Origin: Eubacteriaceae bacterium
GTDB taxonomy: Bacteria > Bacillota > Clostridia > Peptostreptococcales > Anaerovoracaceae
NCBI GenBank assembly: GCA_029012125.1
Contig: JAQXLM010000083.1
Coordinates: 1 to 32,405, forward strand
DNA length: 32,405 bases
Direction of reading: 5' to 3'
Below the pieces are notes generated by a model. That model was not told where the DNA came from. It made no database searches and saw only the letters and a program-made list of their open reading frames with translations. This document shows, piece by piece, positions 8,016 to 16,252 of this stretch. A program made the position numbers and the translations under genes. The stretch's first letter is position 1, and each line of letters begins with the position of its first letter.

Positions 8016-9563
8016 ATGAAAAAGAAATGATGAGTATTAGGTCTAATCTTCGCAATGGTATTTACCATGACTGCTTGTGGTGGCGGTGGTGAAAGTGCAA
8101 AAGACACATTTACTGCTATTGACAGTGAATGGTACGGAATCGACTGCTATCAGTTAGACAGTACATCCGGCTTCACAAGCATGGTTGCAGCTCCACTGTT
8201 CCAGTGGGACCCAGAACAGGGCAAGATGGTTGACTATGTATGTACTAACTGGCAGGTAAGTGAAGATGGTAAAACTGCTACATTTGACGTTCCTGAAGGA
8301 ATGAAGTATTCAACAGGTGAACAGGTTGAACCTGAAGACGTAGTTGCTTCCATCGAACACGGTCAGAAGGTAAGCCCTTACAACAGCGGCTATCAGAACA
8401 TCAAAAAGATGACTGTTGATGGAAGAACTGTAACATGTCAGCTAAGCCACTACAGATCAGAACTGGAATACTACCTGACAAGTGGTTTCCTTGTAGTAAT
8501 CGACAAGGATGAATTAGACACAATGTCTGATGATGAATTAATGTGGAATTCACATCCTTACGGACCTTACTCAATCGCTGAGTACGTTTCAGGTTCAGAA
8601 GTTAAGCTGGTTGCTAACGAAGGATGGACTTGCAGCAACCCATTAGCTGAAAACCACGGAGCTATGAAAATTCCTAATGTAAACATCAGATTTAACGTTG
8701 AAGAATTCACTCAGACAGAAGAATTCAAGAACGGTACTGTTGACTTCCTGAGCGGACTGTCCGGAGATATGTATCAGGAATTAAAGGATATGGAAGGCAT
8801 TGAAATCGTTGACCAGTCATATCCAACATTAGACTACTTCGAACTGAACACTGACAAGGGTATCTTCCAGGATATCAATGTAAGAAAAGCTCTTGCTCTT
8901 GCAATCGACAGAGAAGCTATCGCAGCTACATCTGACGGAATGCTGGCACCTGCTTACTCACTGATTATCCCTAAGGTACAGTGCTTCAACGAAGAATCAG
9001 AAAAATGGTTCAAGGAAAACTTATCAGGAGATCCTGACCAGGCTAAGCAGTTACTGGCTGACGCAGGTTGGGCTGATGCAGATGGAGACGGATACCTTGA
9101 AAAGGATGGACAGAAGTTAGAATTCACATTCTATTCATGGGAAAGCTCCACAGATATGATCCAGGCAATGGCTGACCAGCTGAAGAAGGTTGGATTCAAG
9201 CTGAACATCGAAACTCTTGACTGGAACTACATCTATGAAAAGATTTCCGACAACGATTACGATTCAGGTATTGAATGCTTAGCATGGGCAGAACCAATGC
9301 TTCTGTTCGACCTGTTCTACTATGACCAGACAGAAAACCCTGGCGCAACTAAGGAATACCAGGAATTAGTTGACAAGGCAGCATCTGAACCTGATCCAGA
9401 AAAGAGAACTGAACTGGTTGGAGATCTGTTATCAATGATGTATGAAAACGTTAACATTCTTCCACTGACAGAAGAATTAACATACGTTGCTTACACAAGC
9501 GACCTACAGGGATACAAGACATTAGTAGACGGAACTTCCGTATTCCTGGACATGACATTTTAA
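8016..9563 (+). CDS. Extracellular solute-binding lipoprotein (SBP_bac_5) with two in-frame TGA codons
   Basis: This is the substrate-capture lipoprotein of the operon's peptide importer. The strong site AAAAGGAGAACGAAG precedes an ATG at 8016. Reading from there gives MKKK, then TGA TGA at 8028-8033, then VLGLIFAMVFTMTAC. That is a normal lipoprotein signal peptide with the lipobox cysteine in MTAC, interrupted only by the two stops. Downstream, about 500 residues are intact and show SBP_bac_5 features such as VRKALALAIDREAIAA and DPDQAKQLLADAGWADADGDGY. The internal ATG at 8055 has no ribosome binding site and would remove the signal peptide. The codons are those of a well-expressed gene (GAA, AAC, TTA), and the frame shows no other damage. 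Explanations are recent inactivation, an assembly error, or genuine read-through of UGA. A short stretch of mutation with net frame preserved is also possible. Confidence 0.88.
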
Positions 9564-9581
9564 TTAATCTACCTATAAAGG

Positions 9582-9610
9582 CTGTGTCCGCTTCGGCGGG
9601 CACAGTTTTT
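9582..9610 (+). terminator. Rho-independent terminator of the peptide-transport operon
   Basis: CTGTGTCCGC at 9582-9591, a TTCG loop, then GCGGGCACAG at 9596-9605 and five T residues. The stem has one G-T pair and the T run is immediate. It lies 18 bases after the binding-protein stop codon. Confidence 0.93.
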
Positions 9611-9640
9611 GTATGCACAGTTTTTGTATGCACAGTTTTT
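9601..9640 (+). repeat. 15-bp tandem repeat from the terminator 3' arm
   Basis: The unit CACAGTTTTTGTATG occurs at 9601-9615 and 9616-9630, with a partial third copy at 9631-9640. The first unit is the 3' arm and T run of the terminator, so the array probably arose by slippage duplication of that terminator end. Confidence 0.9.
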
Positions 9641-9692
9641 GGGCTCAGGCAGGAGGCTCAGGGCTTTTATCTGCGGGTTGATGGAATGTTCT

Positions 9693-9725
9693 GGTCAAGT
9701 GTTCAGGTCAAGTGTTCAGGTCAAG
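9693..9725 (+). repeat. 13-bp tandem repeat
   Basis: GGTCAAGTGTTCA occurs at 9693-9705 and 9706-9718, with a partial copy to 9725. No coding role is evident. Confidence 0.85.
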
Positions 9726-10030
9726 CAAAATTGTGAATTTGTTGTACGTGCCGCATTTTGTGAAAAATGCACACGAAAACGGCATGTTTTGCCGCAAAAC
9801 CGTGACTTTTGCATCATATGCGCCACCTACCGGATTCCTAAACAATATCTTACAAAATCTCCAGATCAGAACCGGAATTACTTACGATACAATACGCCGC
9901 AAACTTTACGGTTTTAATGAAGTTGCGGCATGTTTACATTTTGCACCTGTAAAATAATGGAAACACAGTGATTTTCCGAAAGATGTGGAAGGGAATCCCT
10001 GGTTGTCACAGAATAGCTCAGGGCAGTAAC

Positions 10031-10190
10031 ATGGCGCAACTCGGCTTTTTTCAACAAGAATGCGGCAAAATGTGGCGCAATCCAGCTTTTCCCTATATGA
10101 ATGCGGCGTTACGTGGCGCATATCAGCTTTTCCCTATATGAATGCGGCGTTACGTGGCGCATATCAGCTTTTCCCTATATGAATGCGGCG
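10031..10190 (+). repeat. 41-bp tandem repeat array in copy A
   Basis: AATGCGGC occurs at 10059, 10100, 10141 and 10182, exactly 41 bp apart each time. The paired motif GGCGCA follows in the first three, and a half unit with ATGGCGCA begins at 10031, also in register. The tail of the unit, with CAGCTTTTCCCTATATG, is the same within this array but differs from the tail in the array at 18773-18890. Confidence 0.92.
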
Positions 10191-10226
10191 CTACCGAATG
10201 CGGCGTTATCGAATGTGGTGCTACGT
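10182..10226 (+). repeat. 15-bp tandem repeat of the unit core
   Basis: AATGCGGCGCTACCG at 10182, AATGCGGCGTTATCG at 10197 and AATGTGGTGCTACG at 10212 form a 15-bp array that continues the 41-bp array with a shortened unit. Confidence 0.85.
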
Positions 10227-10282
10227 GCCGTATTTGATCGAATGCAAATGATTATATATTGCCAACGCCCACCGACTTGTCA

Positions 10283-10311
10283 TTGATAAACCTTGAAAAA
10301 TGTGGTATACT
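10283..10311 (+). promoter_or_regulatory. Promoter of asnS
   Basis: TTGATA at 10283-10288 and TATACT at 10306-10311 are separated by 17 bases and lie 37 bases before the asnS start. The leader is short and holds no T-box. Confidence 0.72.
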
Positions 10312-10348
10312 AATACAACTATATTTTTTATGAGAGGTATTACTAATT

Positions 10349-11743
10349 ATGAAAGACATACAGCTTAGAGAACTTCACAGAAACACAGCACAGTATGCTG
10401 ATCAGCACATCGTGGTAAGAGGATGGGTGAGAACCAACAGAAGCTCTAACAAGTTTGGATTTATTGAATTAAATGACGGAACATTCTTCAAGTCCGTACA
10501 GGTAGTATATGAGGCAGACAAGCTTGATAACTTTGATGTTATCGCAAAAGCACCGATTTCATCAGCTTTGATGGTTGAAGGAACTCTGGTTCTGACACCG
10601 GAGGCAAAACAGCCTTTTGAGATTAAAGCCGACAAGGTCCTAATGGAAGCTGATTCCGCTGCAGATTATCCTCTTCAGAAGAAGAGACATTCCATGGAAT
10701 TCATGAGAGAAATCGCACATCTGAGACCAAGAAGCAACACCTTCTCAGCAGTGTTCAGAGTAAGATCTCTGGTTGCATATGCAATCCACAAATTCTTCCA
10801 GGAGAACGATTTTGTATATGTACACACTCCAATCATTACAGGAAGTGACTGCGAAGGTGCAGGCGAAATGTTCAGAGTTACAACTCTTGATATGAACGAT
10901 CTTCCTAAGACAGAAGATGGTGCAATCGATTACGGACAGGACTTCTTCGGAAAGGAAACAAGCCTGACTGTAAGTGGACAGCTGGAAGCAGAAACATTTG
11001 CCCTTGCTTTCAGAAATGTATATACATTCGGACCTACATTCAGAGCAGAAAACTCCAACACTGCAAGACATGCATCCGAGTTCTGGATGATTGAGCCGGA
11101 AATCGCATTTGCCGATCTTCAGGATAACATGGAGCTTGCAGAGGCCATGGTAAAATACATCATCAACTATGTGCTTGAACACGCACCTGAGGAAATGGCC
11201 TTCTTCAACCAGTTCATCGACAAGGGTCTTCTGGAAAGACTTGATAACATAGTAAACTCCGATTTCGGAAGAGTAACATACACAGAAGCAGTTGAGCTTC
11301 TTCAGAAGTCCGGCAAGGAATTCCAGTATCCTGTTGAATGGGGTATCGACCTGCAGACAGAACACGAAAGATATCTTACTGAAGAAATCTTCAAAAAGCC
11401 TTTGTTTGTAACAGACTATCCAAAGGATATTAAAGCTTTCTATATGCGTCTCAACGATGACAACAAGACTGTTGCCGCTTGTGACCTTCTTGTACCGGGT
11501 GTAGGCGAAATCATAGGCGGAAGTCAGAGAGAAGAAAGACTTGACGTTCTGACAGCTCGTATGGCTGAGCTAGGTCTTAAGGAAGAAGATTACTGGTGGT
11601 ACCTGGATCTTAGAAAATACGGCGGCGTAAAGCACGCAGGCTATGGACTGGGCTTCGAGAGAATCATCATGTACATTACAGGTATGAGCAACATCAGAGA
11701 CGTTCTGCCATTCCCTAGAACACCAAAGACTGCAGAATTCTAG
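10349..11743 (+). CDS. asnS: Asparaginyl-tRNA synthetase
   Basis: This 464-residue class II synthetase charges tRNA-Asn in the cytoplasm. The N-terminal OB-fold anticodon-binding domain (about residues 15-105) is followed by the catalytic core. Motif 2 lies in [22 protein letters not shown] around residues 230-251, and motif 3 in [29 protein letters not shown] near the C-terminus. The ending with PRTP fits AsnS more than AspS, and the length is typical. The ATG at 10349 has GAGAGG 11 bases upstream. The gene appears to be a single transcription unit, with its own promoter at 10283 and a terminator at 11816. Its upstream flank is the repeat element at 9778-10226. Confidence 0.97.
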   Translation: MKDIQLRELHRNTAQYADQHIVVRGWVRTNRSSNKFGFIELNDGTFFKSVQVVYEADKLDNFDVIAKAPISSALMVEGTLVLTPEAKQPFEIKADKVLMEADSAADYPLQKKRHSMEFMREIAHLRPRSNTFSAVFRVRSLVAYAIHKFFQENDFVYVHTPIITGSDCEGAGEMFRVTTLDMNDLPKTEDGAIDYGQDFFGKETSLTVSGQLEAETFALAFRNVYTFGPTFRAENSNTARHASEFWMIEPEIAFADLQDNMELAEAMVKYIINYVLEHAPEEMAFFNQFIDKGLLERLDNIVNSDFGRVTYTEAVELLQKSGKEFQYPVEWGIDLQTEHERYLTEEIFKKPLFVTDYPKDIKAFYMRLNDDNKTVAACDLLVPGVGEIIGGSQREERLDVLTARMAELGLKEEDYWWYLDLRKYGGVKHAGYGLGFERIIMYITGMSNIRDVLPFPRTPKTAEF

Positions 11744-11815
11744 AATTAAAGAAATCAGGTCTATGTGAAAAGTATAAGTGAACATGAACCGATAATAAAA
11801 TAGAATGATTTGAAT

Positions 11816-11860
11816 AAACGTCGCAGATCCATTCCATTGGAAGGGTTTGCGGCGTTTTTA
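11816..11860 (+). terminator. Terminator after asnS
   Basis: AAACGTCGCA at 11816-11825 pairs with TGCGGCGTTT at 11848-11857 (one G-T pair), followed by more T residues. The outer arms resemble the central hairpin of the repeat elements at 9891 and 18622. Confidence 0.75.
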
Positions 11861-12063
11861 CGGTTTTTGATTGCTCGTATGGCATGAGATTTGTCGATGA
11901 GACCGTTTTGATGGTTCGGACGTGCCGGCAAGCCCACTGCCACGGCCGAAGTATTGCCAACGAATGAGGAAAGTATGGACACTAAGACCGCTTTTTTCAT
12001 GCCAAGCAACCATGGGTTGACAAATATCACTCTATAGTTGGTTCCACCTTCTGCATTTTATGA
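11861..12063. other. Unassigned intergenic stretch
   Basis: Between the asnS terminator and the promoter of the next gene there is no gene I can support. A minus-strand frame is open from 12030 to 11761, with a possible ATG at 12000, but it has no ribosome binding site and runs through the asnS terminator. The segment 11880-11960 is richer in G and C than the flanks. Confidence 0.4.
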
Positions 12064-12087
12064 TATAATCCTCATATCAGCTGATAT
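12064..12087 (+). promoter_or_regulatory. -10 box with overlapping 14-bp palindrome (likely operator)
   Basis: A TATAAT at 12064-12069 is followed 4 bases later by the perfect palindrome ATATCAGCTGATAT at 12074-12087, where transcription should begin. No strong -35 is seen at 17 bases. The placement fits repression, possibly autoregulation by the XRE protein encoded just downstream. Confidence 0.55.
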
Positions 12088-12167
12088 AGAAAACATTGAT
12101 GTACGCTATAGACACACTACAGGTACACCATAGGAACGATATAACGATATAGAAAGAGGTAATGCAT

Positions 12168-13373
12168 ATGACAGTCGGTCAGAAAATATATGAATTAAGA
12201 AACGAAAAACATATGACGCAGGAGGAACTGGCGGAGAGAATGGGGGTTTCCCGCCAGTCTGTTTCCAAGTGGGAATCCGACACATCCCTGCCCGAATTGG
12301 AGAAACTGAAGGCTCTAGCGGAGCTTTTCGAAGTCTCACTGGATAAGCTGGTGAACGCAGACTATGCGGAAAATGCAGAATCGAAAGCAACCCCTAAAGC
12401 CACTGCATCCGAAGAGTTTTCATCGGATATCAAAATCATCAGGAACCAGATTGACACATTGAATAAAAAGGTAAAACAGCTGAAGCGAGGCTCTGCAATA
12501 AAAAGCGTAGCCATTATAATTCTGGCCATTGCTTTGATTATCAACGCCGTCGGACATCGGAACCTGAGTGACCGCATAGGCAGTCTGGACGGACGTATTT
12601 CGGCAATAGGAGATACGGTGTATTACCCTAGCAGCGGAGACACCGGCGAAAAAGAAAAAACACTGGTAGAAGACTGGAAATATAAAATCCTATCCTTTGA
12701 TGAGAAGAACAAAACGGCGGAAGTATCCATTTCAATGCTGCCTGTATCCATATCAAAGAATTCAGAGGTGACGGCATACATTACAGGCAGTGACGGAAAT
12801 GAGATTACGACCCCGCTGACAGAGAAAAAAGGCAGATTTACAGGAACCTGTGACCTGCCAATTGAGGACTACTATGAAATAACTGTTGTCTTTGATGACG
12901 GAGAAAATCGCCAGTCAGAGGTCCTGTCTTACGACTATTCCATTTTGCTGAAAAGTAGTCTGATACCAAATTATCACGCGTTCTTAGGATTCTCAGACTA
13001 TGAAACAGACAACGGAAAAGTCTTTATAAACGCGGATTTAACCCTGACTCTGGAAGCCAAAGACTTGGATGAATTTCTGAAAAAAGGAATATCATCTGTA
13101 GAAATCAGTATCGTTGCATACGACGAAGAGGTGGAGGAAGGGACTGTTGTATACGAAAAGACTTTGACGGAAGATGAAATCAGTGCCTTGAAGGAAAACC
13201 GGGATGTGCCGTTCTCCATATCTATAAATAAGAAGACGGACAATGTATGCCTGGCACTTAGAATTGAAACAAAGACAGATTATCTGGATACACCTATAGT
13301 ATTAAGCACAGATATTTTTGAGGAATGCAACGATTACTATATGGAGAGTACAGAAGTTATAGAGCAGGAATAA
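12168..13373 (+). CDS. Membrane-anchored XRE-family transcription regulator
   Basis: This 401-residue protein has an N-terminal XRE/Cro helix-turn-helix (residues 1-60, with MTQEELAERMGVSRQSVSKWE as the recognition region). A polar coiled-coil linker follows to about residue 105, then one hydrophobic segment (SVAIIILAIALIINAV, about residues 110-126), then about 270 residues of outer domain with no motif I recognise. The topology suggests a one-component sensor with cytoplasmic DNA-binding and extracellular parts. I start at 12168 because AAAGAGG is 8 bases upstream; the in-frame ATG at 12162 is too close to it. A TetR gene follows after 41 bases without a terminator, so the two are probably co-transcribed. 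The signal and targets are unknown. Confidence 0.85.
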   Translation: MTVGQKIYELRNEKHMTQEELAERMGVSRQSVSKWESDTSLPELEKLKALAELFEVSLDKLVNADYAENAESKATPKATASEEFSSDIKIIRNQIDTLNKKVKQLKRGSAIKSVAIIILAIALIINAVGHRNLSDRIGSLDGRISAIGDTVYYPSSGDTGEKEKTLVEDWKYKILSFDEKNKTAEVSISMLPVSISKNSEVTAYITGSDGNEITTPLTEKKGRFTGTCDLPIEDYYEITVVFDDGENRQSEVLSYDYSILLKSSLIPNYHAFLGFSDYETDNGKVFINADLTLTLEAKDLDEFLKKGISSVEISIVAYDEEVEEGTVVYEKTLTEDEISALKENRDVPFSISINKKTDNVCLALRIETKTDYLDTPIVLSTDIFEECNDYYMESTEVIEQE

Positions 13374-13414
13374 GGAAACGCAGGATATTTTTCAGATGAA
13401 AAAGGGGGATAGCT

Positions 13415-13975
13415 ATGGCCGAATTTACAAGGACAGCAATTAAAGAGACTTTTATTTCACTGTTGGAAGAAAGACCGCTGAATGAGATAACGGTAAAGAA
13501 TATAGTGGAAAAGTGCGGTGTAAACAGAAATACCTTCTACTATCATTTCCAGGACATATCTTCTCTCCTGGATGAAGTTATAAGAGAGGATGCGGATATG
13601 ATTATCAACCAATACCCGTCAGTTACATCAATAGTCGACTGTTTTGACGCTATGGTGCAGTTTACATCCCACCGTAAAAGAGCCATAATGCATATTTTTC
13701 GCTCAATCTCCAGAGAAACATTCGAAGGTGAGCTCATGAAGATTAGTGAGCATTTTGTGCAGCGATATGTGGATTCTTCAATAGACGAGAATATGATTAA
13801 TGATGAAGAGAGAAAGGTCATAATCCGGTACTATAAATGTGTCTGCTTCGGGCTGGTTATCGATTGGCTTAATTCTGGAATGTCTGAGGATATGGCTAAG
13901 GACATTCGCAATGTTTTTTTCATCAAAAAGAACCGATTGGAGGAAATTGCCTCCATGCTGAGGGATGAAAGGTAA
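13415..13975 (+). CDS. TetR/AcrR-family transcription regulator
   Basis: A 186-residue regulator with an N-terminal TetR DNA-binding domain: ITVKNIVEKCGVNRNTFYYHF at about residues 25-45 holds the helix-turn-helix and the family NTFYYHF motif. The rest is a helical ligand-binding/dimer domain without a recognisable signature. AAAGGGGGATAGCT precedes the ATG. The gene ends inside a strong terminator. Just beyond are an inverted repeat (14027-14050) and a transporter operon, so it most likely represses that operon. The inducing ligand is unknown; amphiphilic compounds or envelope stress would be typical for such clusters. Confidence 0.9.
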   Translation: MAEFTRTAIKETFISLLEERPLNEITVKNIVEKCGVNRNTFYYHFQDISSLLDEVIREDADMIINQYPSVTSIVDCFDAMVQFTSHRKRAIMHIFRSISRETFEGELMKISEHFVQRYVDSSIDENMINDEERKVIIRYYKCVCFGLVIDWLNSGMSEDMAKDIRNVFFIKKNRLEEIASMLRDER

Positions 13976-14022
13976 GAGTTCCTGTGTGATAGGACACCGT
14001 ATCACACAGGAACTCTTTTTTT
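13974..14022 (+). terminator. Strong terminator overlapping the TetR stop codon
   Basis: An 18-bp perfect stem (13974-13991 with 14000-14017), an 8-base loop and a T run to 14022. It begins within the TAA stop codon of the TetR gene. Confidence 0.96.
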
Positions 14023-14026
14023 ATAC

Positions 14027-14056
14027 AATTTTAGGCATTTGCCTAAAATTTAGGCA
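14027..14056 (+). promoter_or_regulatory. Likely TetR operator
   Basis: AATTTTAGGCA at 14027-14037 and TGCCTAAAATT at 14040-14050 form a perfect 11-bp inverted repeat with a TT centre. An additional half site, TTTAGGCA, is at 14049-14056. It lies between the TetR gene and the transporter operon, the usual place for the binding site of a neighbouring TetR repressor. There is no T run, so it is not a terminator. Confidence 0.65.
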
Positions 14057-14137
14057 CACAACCAAAAATGGCCATTTAATCAGGGACATTAGAGTAATAT
14101 ACTTCTTCTATTGAAAAAAATAAAGGAGGGAAGGTGT

Positions 14138-16252
14138 ATGGGATTCTCAAAAGGGATAGTAAAATACCGTATACAGATTTTGATATTCACACTAATACTT
14201 TTGATACCGTCAGTCATTGGCATAGCTTCAACTAGAGTAAACTATGATATGCTGACCTATCTTCCGGAGGATATTGAAACAGTAAAAGGACAGGATGCGC
14301 TTAAGGAGGATTTTAATAAGGGTGCGTTCACTTTTCTCGTATTCGAGGGGATGACTGATAAAGAAGTGGCAGACTGCAAGGAGAAGGTCGAAGGAATTGA
14401 ACATGTTGACACAGTTCTATGGTACGATTCCGTTGCCGACCTATCCATGCCAAAGGAAATGCTGCCGGATTCTGTTCTACAGGAGTTTAATACGGATCAT
14501 TCAACCATGATGGCTGTATTCTTTGATACGGGAACGTCAGATGATGAAACTATGGATGCCGTGAAGGAAATAAGAAAGGTCTGCGGGAAGGACTGTTTTG
14601 TCTCCGGTATGACGGCGCTGGTAGTTGACCTGAAAGATCTTTGTGAAAAAGAGGAGCCTGTTTATGTAGGGATGGCGGTTTTGCTGGCAACAGCTGTAAT
14701 GCTGCTTCTCCTTGACAGCTGGCTGATACCTTTCGTTTTTCTGGCATCTATCGGTGCCATGATACTTATCAATCTGGGGACAAATGTGTTTATGGGAGAG
14801 ATTTCATATATTACCAAAGCCTTGTCGGCAGTGCTGCAGCTTGCAGTTACCATGGACTACTCCATATTCCTGTGGCACAGCTATAACGAGCAGATGGAAA
14901 AGGGTCTGGAGAAAAAAGAAGCTATGGCTGTGGCCATTCACAGTACCTTCACCAGCGTAATCGGAAGCTCTGTAACAACGATTGCAGGCTTTATTTCTCT
15001 TTGCTTCATGGCCTTTACACTGGGTCGCGACCTGGGAATCGTAATGGCAAAGGGCGTGTTCCTTGGTGTAATTGGAAGTGTAACGGTTCTGCCCGCTTTG
15101 ATACTGCTGCTGGACAAGCCTTTGCAGAAGACAAGACACAGATCGTTAATACCGGACATGAAGAAGCTGGCTGCGGGAATCATCAAAGTCTTTCCGGTGT
15201 TCCTCGTCGTCTTTCTGCTGCTCATACCGCCGGCACTCTATGGGTATCATGAGGCAAATGGGGAAGTGTACTATGATATGGGAGAATGCCTGCCGGATGA
15301 TATGAATTATGTAATATCAAATTCCAAGCTAAAAGAGGATTTCAATATTGCAAGTACTCACATGGTTCTGGTGGACAGTGGCCTTTCATCAAAGACTGTT
15401 GACTCCATGATTGACGAAATGGAGGATGTGGATGGCATCAAATATGTATTGGGACTGGAATCGGTTCTGGGATCACGTGTTCCGGAAGAAATCCTGCCTG
15501 AAAGCATAAAGGAAATCGTGGAAAGCGACAGATACAAGCTGCTGCTTATAAACTCTGAATATAAGGTGGCAAGCGATGAGGTCAATGACCAGATAGATCA
15601 GCTGAATACCATTCTGAAAAGATACGATGACAGGGGAATGCTCATTGGAGAGGCTCCCTGCATGAAGGACATGATCCTGACCACAGACCATGACTTCAAG
15701 GTTGTAAATGCAATTTCAATTGTGGCAATATTCCTGATAATTCTGTTTGTGGAAAAGAGTGCAACATTACCTTTGATACTGATAGCTGTAATCGAGCTGG
15801 GCATTTTCATAAATCTGGGAATACCACACTATATGGGACAGAGCATGTCCTTCATAACACCTATTTGTATCAGTACAATTCAGCTGGGAGCAACTGTGGA
15901 CTATGCAATACTGATGACCACAAGGTACAAGGCTGAGAGAATCAAAGGCAATGACAAGAGGACGTCTGTCCGGACTGCTTTGTACACATCCATTCCATCT
16001 ATTATCGTTTCGGGAATGGGACTTTTCGCAGCAACCTTTGGAGTAGGAGTATATTCAGATATAGAGATTATAAGCTCTATGTGCATGATGATGGCGAGAG
16101 GTGCAGTGATAAGCATGCTGCTGGTAATATTCGTGCTGCCACAGATGTTTATGTTATTTGATGGAGCAATCTGCAGAACCAGTATGGGAATGAGAAACAT
16201 TAACAGAAAACAAAAAGACGTGGAGGGATTGAGCTATGAAACAATGGAGTAA
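14138..16252 (+). CDS. MMPL/RND-family membrane transporter
   Basis: A 704-residue protein with the two-fold RND/MMPL plan. Each half has one membrane segment (MGFSKGIVKYRIQILIFTLILLIPSVIG in the first), an external domain of about 120-150 residues, and a cluster of five membrane segments. Conserved MMPL-type motifs include VTMDYSIFLWHSYNEQ in half one and GATVDYAILMTTRYKAER in half two; the acidic residues in membrane helix 4 are typical of proton-driven export. I use the ATG at 14138, with AAAGGAGGG 7 bases upstream, rather than the TTG at 14111. It overlaps the next gene by 17 bases. It probably exports lipids or amphiphilic compounds under TetR control; the substrate is inferred only. Confidence 0.9.
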   Translation: MGFSKGIVKYRIQILIFTLILLIPSVIGIASTRVNYDMLTYLPEDIETVKGQDALKEDFNKGAFTFLVFEGMTDKEVADCKEKVEGIEHVDTVLWYDSVADLSMPKEMLPDSVLQEFNTDHSTMMAVFFDTGTSDDETMDAVKEIRKVCGKDCFVSGMTALVVDLKDLCEKEEPVYVGMAVLLATAVMLLLLDSWLIPFVFLASIGAMILINLGTNVFMGEISYITKALSAVLQLAVTMDYSIFLWHSYNEQMEKGLEKKEAMAVAIHSTFTSVIGSSVTTIAGFISLCFMAFTLGRDLGIVMAKGVFLGVIGSVTVLPALILLLDKPLQKTRHRSLIPDMKKLAAGIIKVFPVFLVVFLLLIPPALYGYHEANGEVYYDMGECLPDDMNYVISNSKLKEDFNIASTHMVLVDSGLSSKTVDSMIDEMEDVDGIKYVLGLESVLGSRVPEEILPESIKEIVESDRYKLLLINSEYKVASDEVNDQIDQLNTILKRYDDRGMLIGEAPCMKDMILTTDHDFKVVNAISIVAIFLIILFVEKSATLPLILIAVIELGIFINLGIPHYMGQSMSFITPICISTIQLGATVDYAILMTTRYKAERIKGNDKRTSVRTALYTSIPSIIVSGMGLFAATFGVGVYSDIEIISSMCMMMARGAVISMLLVIFVLPQMFMLFDGAICRTSMGMRNINRKQKDVEGLSYETME

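Larger units (their letters stand above)
9778..10226. repeat. Quasi-palindromic intergenic element, copy A
   Basis: This region shares its architecture with 18510-18890. On the left are two inverted-orientation units, with cores starting near 9778 and at 9819 (GTTTTGCCGCA, then TGCGCCA), 41 bp apart. A central segment follows with an imperfect hairpin, AATACGCCGCAA at 9891-9902 against TTGCGGCATGTT at 9923-9934, and then a TTTACA...TGTAAA dyad. On the right are direct-orientation units of 41 bp. The shared unit core is AATGCGGC, a few variable bases, then GTGGCGCA. No protein is likely, because short open frames here lack ribosome binding sites and consist of repeats. It looks like a mobile or amplifying non-coding repeat, perhaps MITE-like or a structured RNA. 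Confidence 0.72.

Noticed and set aside
8028..8060. Selenocysteine insertion at the double TGA
   Set aside because: No clear downstream SECIS-like stem with the needed spacing is visible, and selenocysteine in a cleaved signal peptide would make no sense.
8016..9563. UGA as a general sense codon for tryptophan
   Set aside because: All other long frames use TGG only and contain no TGA. Two adjacent TGA codons at one site do not support a changed code by themselves.
9609..10286. Short plus- and minus-strand open frames between the binding-protein gene and asnS
   Set aside because: They are made of the 41-bp and 15-bp repeats and have no credible ribosome binding site or protein family.
10230..10348. 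T-box leader for asnS
   Set aside because: The promoter leaves a leader of only about 30 bases with no specifier loop or antiterminator.
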